Source: a virus. From it: a stretch of 64,000 nt of DNA. The notes under the pieces were generated by a model, which ran no database searches, was not told where the DNA came from, and worked only from the letters and a program-made list of their open reading frames with translations. Positions 10,201-16,508 of this stretch are shown piece by piece; the first letter of the stretch is position 1, and each line of letters starts with the position of its first letter. The translations under genes were made by a program, and so were the position numbers. The stretch lies in the IMG/VR virus record IMGVR_UViG_3300010371_000034, positions 1-64,000 of that record; one strand, given 5' to 3'.

Positions 10201-10401
10201 GTCGAACGCCCGCTTGAGATCGGCGGTCGGCAGCTTGATCTTGGCCAGCGCATCTGCCATAGCCCGGCCGGTGGCGACGCCGGCCTCCTTGCCGGCGGAG
10301 ACGGCGTCCCCGACGAACCTGGACAGCTTGCGCTCCAGCGCGCCCTGGTCCATGTCCGGCGTGAACACCACCCTCAGGTCGTCGTCGCTAGGTAGCGGCA
10401 C
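7246..10401 (-). CDS. tail tape measure protein
   Basis: A 1051-residue protein. The first ~390 residues are long charged helices (Lys/Glu/Arg/Gln-rich, coiled-coil-like). The centre, ~400-560, is Gly/Ala-rich and hydrophobic (LGAVAGGIAGAGLNV and similar). The rest alternates amphipathic and hydrophobic stretches. Length, composition and position directly after the frameshifted chaperone pair are typical of the tape measure, which sets tail length and is ejected with the DNA. The GTG start at 10399-10401 follows AGGGGGAAG and overlaps the chaperone stop. No peptidase or lysozyme domain is evident. Confidence 0.9.
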   Translation of the reverse strand: MPLPSDDDLRVVFTPDMDQGALERKLSRFVGDAVSAGKEAGVATGRAMADALAKIKLPTADLKRAFDDLGILPDLVERRQDLEKITDELLSQLKVQQDIEKANQSLKNQGSATPAMAEAATRKRLEIEDKIADAMREQSEIEGQLAHSMQNSPRAMRLAAEEKMLDALQQERDKLLEMRALDDPRHEVKRLDIERQIRDVRIEQAAARQSEAGIKRRRDESVEHITRTTVTNLQQTEDQSDPAVIKERVRQENLLAEAHQKYADALEAERKLQAKPAEALDARAEVMREVTKELAKQRSELERQRLLLDPEVVKKRLEFSREESEVAHQRAVAEAQARLDPAAMEETVRRERELLAIREQEAKLREAVEAKHKQPEPQQRAERPKLDIKEVLTSIKKGGLGAGIKSVMSGLLKGVDLPQLVAGALGALKGQGIKGALGAVAGGIAGAGLNVTAGEPRPAQAAKVRAPAGQAPGRVPPAMPSKIGPQAAGEVAGAAMTGGAEAGIGAGAGVAMEAAGGPIGLAELAAQAAAKVGGQLAKIPFKVISGGLNLVNDSLSDLQGPLGPVGAGLNLASKGFDKLADSIEGMPIVSDLLGPVVRELGAMPGALKGMLETLANFAGKASPVQIKLLSYALDDVQAVIGQAFIPVLDMVRDGIRLFGDVLANIIPSTRDVQGALGGLRGAFDDASKIIRDALGAVGPQIRGQFTEMVKLVGDALAKYVPDAAKGMVVVLRTLSELLKPVASLLGTVVSIVTRMVGGTEGLSKSLEAMGRMITDVASYIAGAMKFWDGLSKAVGVLLIIPKTIMQVVGSLTGVSSSGELFTGTLKNIGDALGAVGSAVGFVSDIITGAVGYMVAPVKEGFAAIRSAFGEFGSIFADLKESAGGLLSEVGRLMKDMVGPLVEMVNPLKVVGAMLKNVAGALSYVARQLRSFLESLGLIKPKDKEAAKSGSGAAAREASFQSIDQYQQSLQLAAATTPGEPTHAELPSIANKQLEILQNIQKILDKFTLDGLTQAFRNAIPGPPPALAGFGAGIASGAGGNALLNWLRERLQ

Positions 10402-11514
10402 TCTTCCCCCTCTTCATCCGGCCCCTCAGCCCGCCCTTGCCGTACAGCGGGTTGTCGTCGAGGAACTTCTGCCACAGCTTGTCGATGTCCGCCTCGGCCA
10501 GCCCCAGCTCGCGGTTGGCCCGGTAGGTCGCCTCCTTGAGGCTGATCTTCGGTCCCGTTATCACCCGCATCCCGTTGGCGTCGACCTCGACGCCCTCCGG
10601 CAAGTCGCGGTACCTGCGCTTGAGCCGTCCGTGTTGGTCCCTCGGGTAGAACAGTGCCATCCGGGTCCACGGAGTGTAACCGGCTATCTGCTCCGGCGTC
10701 TTGCCCGCGTACAGAAGCTCCGACACCTGCTCGCAGTAGGTCAGCGGACGGTTCTCGTCCTCTAGTTGAACGTCGCCATCGGCTGCGGACTGGCCGCTTG
10801 CGCCTCGGAGGCGGTTCTTCCAGGTTCTGAGCCGCTCCCGTTCTTCTGCGCCTTCTTTGCCTCCTGGACCAGCCTTGCCTTCTCCGCCTCCAGCTCGGCC
10901 GACCCGTCCTCGTTCGGCTGCTGCTGAGCTGGGGCCTTCGAGTTTCCCACGATGCCCAGCGCCCACAGGTACGCGGCGAGCGAGTCCTTGGAGTTGGCTA
11001 TCCACGCGTCCCGCGCGGTCTCTTCGGTCACCGAGGCGTCGCACCGCCTGAGCAGCAGGTAGACCAGGTACAGGGCGCCCCAGGTCTTGCCGCGGGCCAG
11101 CCTGACGTGGTTGATCACGTTGGCCCCGTCGTCGTCCCAGTTGTACGCGCCCGCCGAGAAATCCGCCATGTACTGCGCCCGCATCGCGGACGCCTCGGCC
11201 GGGTCGGACTGCTCGATCTCAAGGTAGGCCGACCTGGCCTTGCGGCGCACCTCCTTCTCGAACTGAGCGGTGATCCGATCCTCCAGCGCCGACACCTTCC
11301 ACTCGCGAGCCTTCAGCGGGTTGTTGCACCCCTCGCACGGCTCGCCGGCCAGCCCGTAGGATACCGCGCCGCCGTCGGGGTTCTGCTTCCAGCGGATGCG
11401 CTTGCACCGCGGGCACCACGCCGTGCCGATGGTGGTGCCCCCGAACCCCTCGGAGTTGTTCGGTGGGTTCGCGGCGTATTCGCCCAAGATTTCGCTTCTG
11501 CCGGGGTTGTTCAT
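10388..11514 (-). CDS. tail assembly chaperone, long form made by -1 frameshift
   Basis: The gpG-T-like product. Translation starts at ATG 11514, reads 191 codons of the upstream frame, slips -1 at GGGAAAC (10942-10948) and continues for 184 codons to the stop at 10388, giving about 375 residues. The downstream frame has no ATG, GTG or TTG near the upstream stop, so it is hard to translate any other way. Its tail part (EQVSELLYAGKTPEQIAGY...) precedes the tape measure directly, as in lambda and many siphophages. The chaperone loads tape measure into the growing tail tube. Confidence 0.75.
10762..11514 (-). CDS. tail assembly chaperone, short form
   Basis: A 250-residue gpG-like product. I chose ATG 11512-11514 because AGGAG precedes it; the frame extends to a TTG at 11541 without a site. 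It has a zinc-ribbon-like CPRC...CEGC pair near the N-terminus, a helical middle and a low-complexity Ala/Gln/Ser-rich C-terminus (SEAQAASPQP), which is the part replaced in the frameshifted form. No enzymatic motif. Confidence 0.72.
   Translation of the reverse strand: MNNPGRSEILGEYAANPPNNSEGFGGTTIGTAWCPRCKRIRWKQNPDGGAVSYGLAGEPCEGCNNPLKAREWKVSALEDRITAQFEKEVRRKARSAYLEIEQSDPAEASAMRAQYMADFSAGAYNWDDDGANVINHVRLARGKTWGALYLVYLLLRRCDASVTEETARDAWIANSKDSLAAYLWALGIVGNSKAPAQQQPNEDGSAELEAEKARLVQEAKKAQKNGSGSEPGRTASEAQAASPQPMATFN
10942..10948 (-). other. programmed -1 frameshift slippery heptamer GGGAAAC
   Basis: On the minus strand the zero frame reads G GGA AAC, which fits X XXY YYZ exactly. Slipping to GGG AAA joins the 10762-11514 frame to the frame ending at 10388. 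The heptamer is one base from the lambda site GGGAAAG. The second frame is open from 11044 to 10388, so the site lies inside the overlap as required. Confidence 0.75.
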
Positions 11515-11647
11515 TTCAAAACGCTCCTGTAAACTGGTCAATTTCGATCCAGATTGGGGCGAGGCTGCGTCCGAACCGTTCGGGCGAGTAAAATCCCGAA
11601 TCGCTGATGCGGACGCGGCAGAATCGATCCTGGGCGAAACAAACGGG
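11515..11647 (-). other. intergenic leader with two small hairpins
   Basis: There is no gene in this 133-base gap. On the minus strand a perfect hairpin TAGGGA-AAAA-TCCCTA overlaps the stop codon of the upstream zinc-protein gene but has only weak T tracts after it. A second hairpin CCGAA-CGG-TTCGG lies mid-gap. The segment ends with the AGGAG of the chaperone gene. I see no convincing promoter. Confidence 0.4.
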
Positions 11648-12283
11648 CTAGGGATTTTTCCCTATGGTGTCTGGGCACAGGCCGCCCTCCTCGGTCGATA
11701 TCACCTCGCCCCTGGCGTCGACCAGCCGAGGCCCTTGGAAGTGCTTGGAGCAGAAGTACCGCCTGCCGATCACGGCGCGGCGGTCGAACAGGTAGCGGCC
11801 CGACAGCAGCCTGCGGGCGCCCGTCACACTGCCCTCGCTGGGCGTCGCCTCGACCTCGTCGACCACCGACCACGTCGCGTCGGCGGAGCACCGCTCGCAC
11901 CTGCGGAACTCAAATGGCCCGCACTGCTCGGCGGCGATCGGCCTGCCCATCTCCCTGCGCCTGCACGCCGGGCACAGCTCGTCGCCCCGCAGCGTCAGCG
12001 GGCTGGAGCACTTGGCGCACTTGGAGGCGCCCATGTTGATCTGCATCCTGTGGACCGGCTTGCCTGCCGGGACCAGCTTGAACCGCCCCTTGAGCATCAC
12101 TGTCTGGAAGCCAATCTCGCCGCCTGGGCACACCTGCGTCAGCCGCTCGCCCCTGTCGTTGAACCGGTACGCCTCGGCTTGGCCGAGCTCCTCGTCGACC
12201 CACAAGACGCCGCGGATCGGGCGGCCTGTGTCCAGGTCCACCACCCGCGCCTTCACTCGCAGCTGTCCGGCGTAGATTCGCAT
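11648..12283 (-). CDS. zinc-ribbon protein of unknown function
   Basis: A 211-residue protein. It has several cysteine pairs: CAKC near residue 90, CPAC near 106, CERC near 128 and a C-terminal FCSKHF, suggesting two zinc-binding knuckles. The N-terminal ~85 residues are a beta-rich region (MRIYAGQLRVKARVVDLDTG). No known enzyme motif. It sits between tail genes and may be a minor tail or assembly factor. Confidence 0.65.
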   Translation of the reverse strand: MRIYAGQLRVKARVVDLDTGRPIRGVLWVDEELGQAEAYRFNDRGERLTQVCPGGEIGFQTVMLKGRFKLVPAGKPVHRMQINMGASKCAKCSSPLTLRGDELCPACRRREMGRPIAAEQCGPFEFRRCERCSADATWSVVDEVEATPSEGSVTGARRLLSGRYLFDRRAVIGRRYFCSKHFQGPRLVDARGEVISTEEGGLCPDTIGKNP

Positions 12284-12285
12284 TG

Positions 12286-12555
12286 CTATTCCTTATCGCT
12301 TCGCGTCATCTCGACCTTGACGATGATTCCATACCGTTGCTCGCATGGCGTTAGCACCACATCGACGGTTGTTTCGGTCACGGCACTAACGATGTCGGTG
12401 AGGTCCGCTTGCACACCGTTTATCGTCATGATGGCACGGAAATCGACGAGGAATGCTTGAGCTGGATACTTGCCGTCCATTAAGACTTTGATGGTCCAGA
12501 ATTCCGAACCACCAAAGGCAATGTCTGAGACTCGGCCTTTGATCGATGGATGCAT
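12286..12555 (-). CDS. hypothetical protein
   Basis: An 89-residue protein (MHPSIKGRVSDIAFGG start). The frame is open upstream to 12678, but ATG 12553-12555 follows AGGAGATTGAA and starts downstream of the terminator at 12580-12617, so I take that start. The predicted fold is beta-rich with no named domain. Confidence 0.6.
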   Translation of the reverse strand: MHPSIKGRVSDIAFGGSEFWTIKVLMDGKYPAQAFLVDFRAIMTINGVQADLTDIVSAVTETTVDVVLTPCEQRYGIIVKVEMTRSDKE

Positions 12556-12579
12556 TTTCAATCTCCTGTTTGCCCTTTG

Positions 12580-12617
12580 AAAAAAGCCGCACCACCGCGC
12601 CATGTCGGCAGTGCGGC
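12580..12617 (-). terminator. rho-independent terminator
   Basis: On the minus strand a stem of about 12 base pairs (GCCGCACTGCCG against CGGTGGTGCGGC, two G-T pairs) is followed directly by TTTTTT. It lies after the 12688-13101 gene and before the 12286-12555 gene. Confidence 0.75.
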
Positions 12618-12642
12618 CGCGGAAACCTGCTCTCGCAGGAGA

Positions 12643-12659
12643 TTGGATCACCTCCTTTC
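12643..12659 (-). promoter_or_regulatory. extended Shine-Dalgarno sequence without start codon
   Basis: The plus strand reads TTGGATCACCTCCTTTC, identical to the usual 3' tail of bacterial 16S rRNA. The minus-strand transcript therefore carries GAAAGGAGGTGATCC, a near-maximal ribosome binding site. No ATG, GTG or TTG lies 4-15 bases downstream. A 5-bp hairpin with a GAGA loop (12626-12639) and then the terminator at 12580-12617 follow it. Confidence 0.6.
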
Positions 12660-12687
12660 GAGAACCTTCTTCACGCACGCCTGAATG

Positions 12688-13101
12688 TCAGCGGAACCTA
12701 CCGAATATCCTGAACCGGCCGCTGCCGCACGATCCTCCCGCGCATGCGTCGCCCGCCGACTGGTTTAGCATCATCGGCGCGGTTTGCTGCTGCGGGGGCA
12801 GAGTCGCCTGGAACGTCTGCGGGGCGCCCCACGCGGTCGGCGGTTGCGCGACCAGCGTCACCTGCCTGGCGTTGGCCAGCGCGTCGATCTTGGAGGATAT
12901 CTCGGCCAGCTTGTCGTTGACTGACTTGATGTCATCCTTCTGCTGCGCGATGGCAGCGTTGACCGCTGCAAGGCCAGCCTCCAGGGACGCCTGGCTCTTG
13001 GCCAAGTTTTGCAATCGGAACGATATGTTGTCGGCGTCGTCCTGCCCGAAGGCAGACAGCGGCAGGGCGAACAGTGTCAACAATGCGATTACTTTCTTCA
13101 T
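12688..13101 (-). CDS. secreted coiled-coil protein
   Basis: A 137-residue protein. It has an N-terminal signal peptide (MKKVIALLTLFALPLSAFG-Q), a helical coiled-coil stretch (~28-78), a Pro/Gln-rich linker and a C-terminal tail CAGGSCGSGRFRIFGRFR. The signal cleavage site has no lipobox cysteine. Tails of this Gly/Ser/Cys/Arg type are familiar in planctomycete secreted proteins (from memory). Overlap by ATGA with the membrane protein upstream suggests the two act together, possibly in lysis or envelope modification. Confidence 0.7.
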   Translation of the reverse strand: MKKVIALLTLFALPLSAFGQDDADNISFRLQNLAKSQASLEAGLAAVNAAIAQQKDDIKSVNDKLAEISSKIDALANARQVTLVAQPPTAWGAPQTFQATLPPQQQTAPMMLNQSAGDACAGGSCGSGRFRIFGRFR

Positions 13102-13682
13102 GGTACCTCCAGCACGGCCAGCTGCCCACCGTTTACCACCCGCAGCGCGGACGACTTCTTCTGCGGGACGAAGTTGCCTATGATCCGGTTCTGCTGCTCG
13201 ATCCGGTCGAGCATGGTGCCCTGGTCCTTCCTGATGTCGGCGATGGCCTTCTCAAGCGCGTCGACCTGCTTCTTGAGCGGGTCGAACACCGCACCGGCGT
13301 CCTTGAGCTTGGCGTCGGCCTTGGGCGGAGCGATCTTCTCCTGCGCCGGTGCCTGCTCTGGCTTGACCTCGACCTTGACCGGTATCTGCTGAACAGGTGC
13401 CGGCGGGTTGATCGCCTTCTGGATCATTCCGCCGGCCGTGCCGATGATCGAGCAGACCAGTATGATGGTGGGCCAATACTGCTTGAGCGTCGGCCACATC
13501 TTGCCGGCCTGATCGACGAGGAAGTCCACTTGCTCCTGGGTAAGTGCGACCTTGGGAGCGTCGTGGTCGGTCTCAGGCACGCCGGCTGGCAGGCTGACGG
13601 TGTTCTCGACGTGGTGCACCGGGGGCGAGTCGGTGTCTGGTTGATCGTTGGTCGGTTGGTCCGGTACCTGTACCCATCCCAT
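13098..13682 (-). CDS. single-pass membrane protein with coiled coil
   Basis: A 194-residue protein. It has a cytoplasmic-like N-terminal ~70 residues, one hydrophobic segment (IILVCSIIGTAGGMI, ~73-87), a Pro/Glu/Lys-rich linker and a C-terminal coiled coil (~125-175). The architecture resembles inner-membrane spanins, with the overlapping secreted protein as a possible partner, but that protein lacks a lipobox, so the spanin idea is weak. Confidence 0.65.
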   Translation of the reverse strand: MGWVQVPDQPTNDQPDTDSPPVHHVENTVSLPAGVPETDHDAPKVALTQEQVDFLVDQAGKMWPTLKQYWPTIILVCSIIGTAGGMIQKAINPPAPVQQIPVKVEVKPEQAPAQEKIAPPKADAKLKDAGAVFDPLKKQVDALEKAIADIRKDQGTMLDRIEQQNRIIGNFVPQKKSSALRVVNGGQLAVLEVP

Positions 13683-13781
13683 GTGTTGCTCCTGTGAAAG
13701 TGGAAGGTGATGTGCGGGCGGCCTTCGCCGGTCGGTCCGCCAAGACTCCGGCTCCGGACGCCCGCGGTGATAGTGACCGCT
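13683..13781 (-). other. intergenic region with GC-rich inverted repeat
   Basis: A 99-base gap. On the minus strand GCGGGCG pairs with CGCCCGC across about 37 bases, with further internal pairing. No T tract follows, so I do not call a terminator. The AGGAG of the next gene lies at its end. Confidence 0.35.
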
Positions 13782-14885
13782 TCATGGCCCGGTGATGATC
13801 GCCATGATCTGCTGGATCAGGGCAACCAGCTTTGTCGGGTCCGCGCCCGAGGAGAACCAGCCGAACACCAGCATGGCGATCTGGATCAGTTTGAGGAAGT
13901 TGATCTTGCCGACCGGGCTGCCGTGGCTGCTGACATAGTCGGCCACGCCGATCTCGACGTTCTGCCTGACCATCGGCGGCACCGGCATGTTGAGGAACGC
14001 CAGGAAGTCATTGATGAGCTGCGGCAGCTTGCTCATGTCGACGTTCCAGCCCGTCCCGCCGCCAGCGACGAATGTGCCGTCGGTGTTGAAGGTGATGCTC
14101 GCGGGAAGCGCGGTCGGCCACGTGCCGGGCGCCGGAGGAACCGGAGGCGTGGGCGGGGTAGGAGGTGTCGGTGGAACCGGAGGGGTCAGTGGCGGCACTC
14201 CTACCGTAGTGGGGTTGCGTACCCAAGCCTCGACGCAGGTGGACATGATCCACTTGTGGTCGACGAATCCGATGGTGCTCCAGGTGTACAGCAGGTAGCC
14301 CGGCTGAGACGCCGACAGGGCACTGGGCAGCGGGACTCCGAGCTGCTGGTAGAGCCAACCGGCCGGTCCGTATCCGCATAGCGCGACGCAGTGGTCGGTG
14401 TTGGGGAAGTTGCCGTGACCCAGCGAGTACCAGCCCTGGTTGTTGCCGGCGCCCGACGGTAGCGCGTTGGCATCGATGGCAATCTTGACCGGACCTTGGC
14501 TGATGGCGGACTGCAGCACCGTCTCGTTGCTGTAATCGACACCGGAGTACTTGCCATCATTGTATTGTTGTGAGCCAACCACGAACCCGTCGTTCTGCAT
14601 CATGTCCATTACTTGCGATAGGTCCGCGCCGTTCAGGACTCCATGCTTGCTGGCCCACGCCGTGACGGTGGCGGTCGGGATGAAGATTTCAGGCTGGTAG
14701 GTCGCCTTGGCGAACGCTTCCTCGGCCGTCACGCAGTCGCCGTACTGGTCGTTGCCCCACATGTCCAGCTTCTGCGGAATCCAGGCCCACTGTGGGGGCG
14801 GGGCCTTGATCACGGTGTGTGGGTGCGCCGCCAGCAGCTTGTGCCGCGGCGACTTGAGGGCGCCCCTCATGAGTTGGTTTGCCAT
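13782..14885 (-). CDS. papain-like cysteine peptidase candidate with proline-rich linker
   Basis: A 367-residue protein. The N-terminal ~225 residues show a papain-fold pattern: WGNDQYGDCVTAEEA near 43 (candidate catalytic Cys after Gln), NTDHCVALCGYG near 165 (candidate catalytic His) and a late TWSTIGF strand. A proline-rich linker of repeated PPxP follows (~230-255), then a ~110-residue C-terminal helical region. The gene sits with membrane and secreted proteins between tail genes. It could be an endolysin-type peptidase or a virion protease; the sequence does not decide. Confidence 0.65.
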   Translation of the reverse strand: MANQLMRGALKSPRHKLLAAHPHTVIKAPPPQWAWIPQKLDMWGNDQYGDCVTAEEAFAKATYQPEIFIPTATVTAWASKHGVLNGADLSQVMDMMQNDGFVVGSQQYNDGKYSGVDYSNETVLQSAISQGPVKIAIDANALPSGAGNNQGWYSLGHGNFPNTDHCVALCGYGPAGWLYQQLGVPLPSALSASQPGYLLYTWSTIGFVDHKWIMSTCVEAWVRNPTTVGVPPLTPPVPPTPPTPPTPPVPPAPGTWPTALPASITFNTDGTFVAGGGTGWNVDMSKLPQLINDFLAFLNMPVPPMVRQNVEIGVADYVSSHGSPVGKINFLKLIQIAMLVFGWFSSGADPTKLVALIQQIMAIITGP

Positions 14886-14907
14886 TTTGTCGCTCCTGTT
14901 GGTTAGG

Positions 14908-15486
14908 TTAGTGGTTGTTGTCGCTGTCCTTGACCTCTTGATGGTCTGGGTTGTCCTGCTGGTTTACTACCTCCAGCGTCACCTTCGGCGTGTCCCGGTC
15001 TCGTTGCAACCGATCGATCACGCGATCGATGTTCTCGACCTTGAGCCCCATCGCTATGGCCAGCGCCTTGATCTCGTCCAGGTCGCGCTTGAACTTGTTG
15101 CCGGGATCAGAATCCCACGCGTCCAGCTTCTTGAGGCTGAGCGTCTGGTTCTCAAGGTGCTGAGTCTGCTTGACCTGCTCCTCGGTCTGGCGTTTGGACT
15201 CCTCGGTCTGCCGCCTCGATTCCTGAAGCAGTTCCGACACGTCCTCGACCATCTTCTTTGGCAGGGTCTCGCGCAGCATCCGCTCCCGCTCCGAGGCCGC
15301 CAGCAGCTTGGCCTCGCTCATCCGGTTGCGCTGCTGGCACTCCTCCTCGGCCAGCTCGACGCTCAGCAGCCGCTTGGACAGGCTCGCGATGTCCTTGTCG
15401 TTGACCCTCTTGACCAGATAGGTAGCGGCCGCGCTCAGCAATCCCGTTACGGCTGCTCCTATCGCTATCCATGCTCCGGCATCCAT
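14908..15486 (-). CDS. membrane-anchored coiled-coil protein
   Basis: A 192-residue protein. An N-terminal transmembrane segment (AWIAIGAAVTGLLSAAATYLV) is followed by a long Glu/Gln/Lys/Arg-rich coiled coil (~28-120) with QTEE repeats, then a soluble tail. It may belong to a lysis or envelope cluster with 13098-13682, but no family is recognised. Confidence 0.65.
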   Translation of the reverse strand: MDAGAWIAIGAAVTGLLSAAATYLVKRVNDKDIASLSKRLLSVELAEEECQQRNRMSEAKLLAASERERMLRETLPKKMVEDVSELLQESRRQTEESKRQTEEQVKQTQHLENQTLSLKKLDAWDSDPGNKFKRDLDEIKALAIAMGLKVENIDRVIDRLQRDRDTPKVTLEVVNQQDNPDHQEVKDSDNNH

Positions 15487-15540
15487 ATGCGCCTCCGCGT
15501 GTGTCGATACGGGCGACTCGTCGGTATCGCGCGGAGAATC

Positions 15541-15990
15541 TCACACCGAGCCGGACGGGAAGGCGAAGATGCCCTGGTTCATGTACCCGCAGGTGAACGT
15601 CACCGCGTTGGCTCCGGAGCAGTCCGCCCCGGTCGAGCTGGTGCGGATACGCATGAAGGGGAACGACCAGGGCGTGATCGCGTCGATGATCGACGTGTAG
15701 AACTCGACACCCGTCAGGTCGTCGCGCGGGTACAGGCCCGGCGGCGTCGCGCCCGTCAGGTCTTCGGGGTTGAGGTGGGCGTCCCAGTTGCCGCCGAAGT
15801 CTCCCGCGCAGCCGATGAAGCCCAGGATGCCCTCGTTGTACGCCTGCTCGGTCGCCAGGTCGAAGTCCTCGAAGTTGTTGGTGACGATGTCGTCGCCCGT
15901 CACGTTGACCACCCAGCTGGTGTAGGCCAGCGCCGTGCCGCCGATCGAGATGCGGCTGCTCTTGGATGCTCTTTGATACGCGGAATCCAC
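15541..15990 (-). CDS. probable major tail tube protein, 3' exon after group I intron
   Basis: A 149-residue frame. The N-terminal pattern SRISIGGTALAYTSWVVNVTGDD...TNNFED, followed by GILGFIGCAGDFGGNWDA, is typical of short phage tail-tube proteins that form the beta-barrel tube ring. The only in-frame start, GTG at 15988-15990, lies inside the P9 hairpin of the intron and has no ribosome binding site. The true N-terminus therefore probably comes from spliced RNA, and the exon boundary lies somewhat downstream of 15987. Without splicing the protein may not be made efficiently. Confidence 0.65.
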   Translation of the reverse strand: MDSAYQRASKSSRISIGGTALAYTSWVVNVTGDDIVTNNFEDFDLATEQAYNEGILGFIGCAGDFGGNWDAHLNPEDLTGATPPGLYPRDDLTGVEFYTSIIDAITPWSFPFMRIRTSSTGADCSGANAVTFTCGYMNQGIFAFPSGSV

Positions 15991-16508
15991 TGTTACCAGT
16001 GGCGCAGACTATACATTCACCTGACCGTGGCGGGGAGAAGCCGCTTCACTCTTCTAGGTCAGGGCCGGCGTGTTATGGCTTTCGCCATCCAAGGTTCTCA
16101 CCCTTGAGTCGTTACGGGGATCGTCGGGCACTCGATCTTACCCACGGGATTGCCGCTGGTCGTACAGTACGGTTCCCCCGTTTTGAGCCGGTCGTCGTGC
16201 TGAGTCACCCCAACACCGGGCTGTCACTCAACCCGTTGCTAAAATTTCGGCCATGTAGTTACCCTCCACTTTTCTTGGCTGTTCGTTTAGCGGCTCCTGC
16301 CCGTAAGTTAGCGAGGGCTTCCGGTCCACGCCTCATACCACGCAATTTTGCGACCCTCTTGGCAACGGTCTCGGCTGATTGCTTCTTGCCAAGAGCCCTT
16401 TGCCGTAACATCTCTATCTGTTCTGGTGTCTTCTTCAGCTTGTTTTTGTGCTCCTCCGACAATTTCCGGCCCGTTAGTTTCTGCCTTATCGCCTCAATGT
16501 CAACTGGT
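15987..16508 (-). mobile_element. group I intron (T4 td-like core) with ORF in P1 loop
   Basis: On the minus strand the core elements appear in order: P2 hairpin (16201-16230, TGAGT/ACTCA), AACGGGGGAACC (16171-16182), AATCCCGT (16144-16151), TAACGACT (16107-16114), TATAGTCTGC (16004-16013) and a P9 hairpin CCACTG-GTAA-CAGTGG (15987-16002). The same strings, with small changes, occur in the phage T4 td intron as I remember it. CAACGGGT (16231-16238), next to P2, can pair 7 of 8 with ACCAGTTG (16501-16508) at the end of the upstream gene as P1. The splice-site U-G pair is not evident, so exact borders are uncertain; the 3' splice site lies beyond P9. Confidence 0.75.
16259..16462 (-). pseudogene. 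NUMOD3-like remnant of a homing endonuclease
   Basis: A 67-residue frame, open upstream to about 16499, containing NUMOD3-type DNA-binding repeats (IRQKLTGRKLSEEHKNKLKK, then QRALGKKQSAETVAKR). In intact homing endonucleases these modules sit C-terminal to a GIY-YIG or HNH domain. No such domain precedes it, because the upstream structural gene ends right there. It lies in the P1 loop of the group I intron, so it is best read as the truncated end of an intron endonuclease. Confidence 0.65.

Noticed and set aside
10388-11044. 218-residue independent gene in the chaperone overlap
   Set aside because: Its first half is the low-complexity shadow of the short chaperone; only the part after the frameshift site reads as protein.
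12643-12659. Fragment of a 16S rRNA gene on the plus strand
   Set aside because: Only about 17 bases match and the preceding helix sequence differs from 16S helix 45, so a minus-strand ribosome-binding sequence is the simpler reading.
13098-13101. Classical inner/outer spanin pair for the 13682 and 13101 genes
   Set aside because: The secreted partner has a signal peptide without a lipobox cysteine, so an outer-membrane lipoprotein spanin is not supported.
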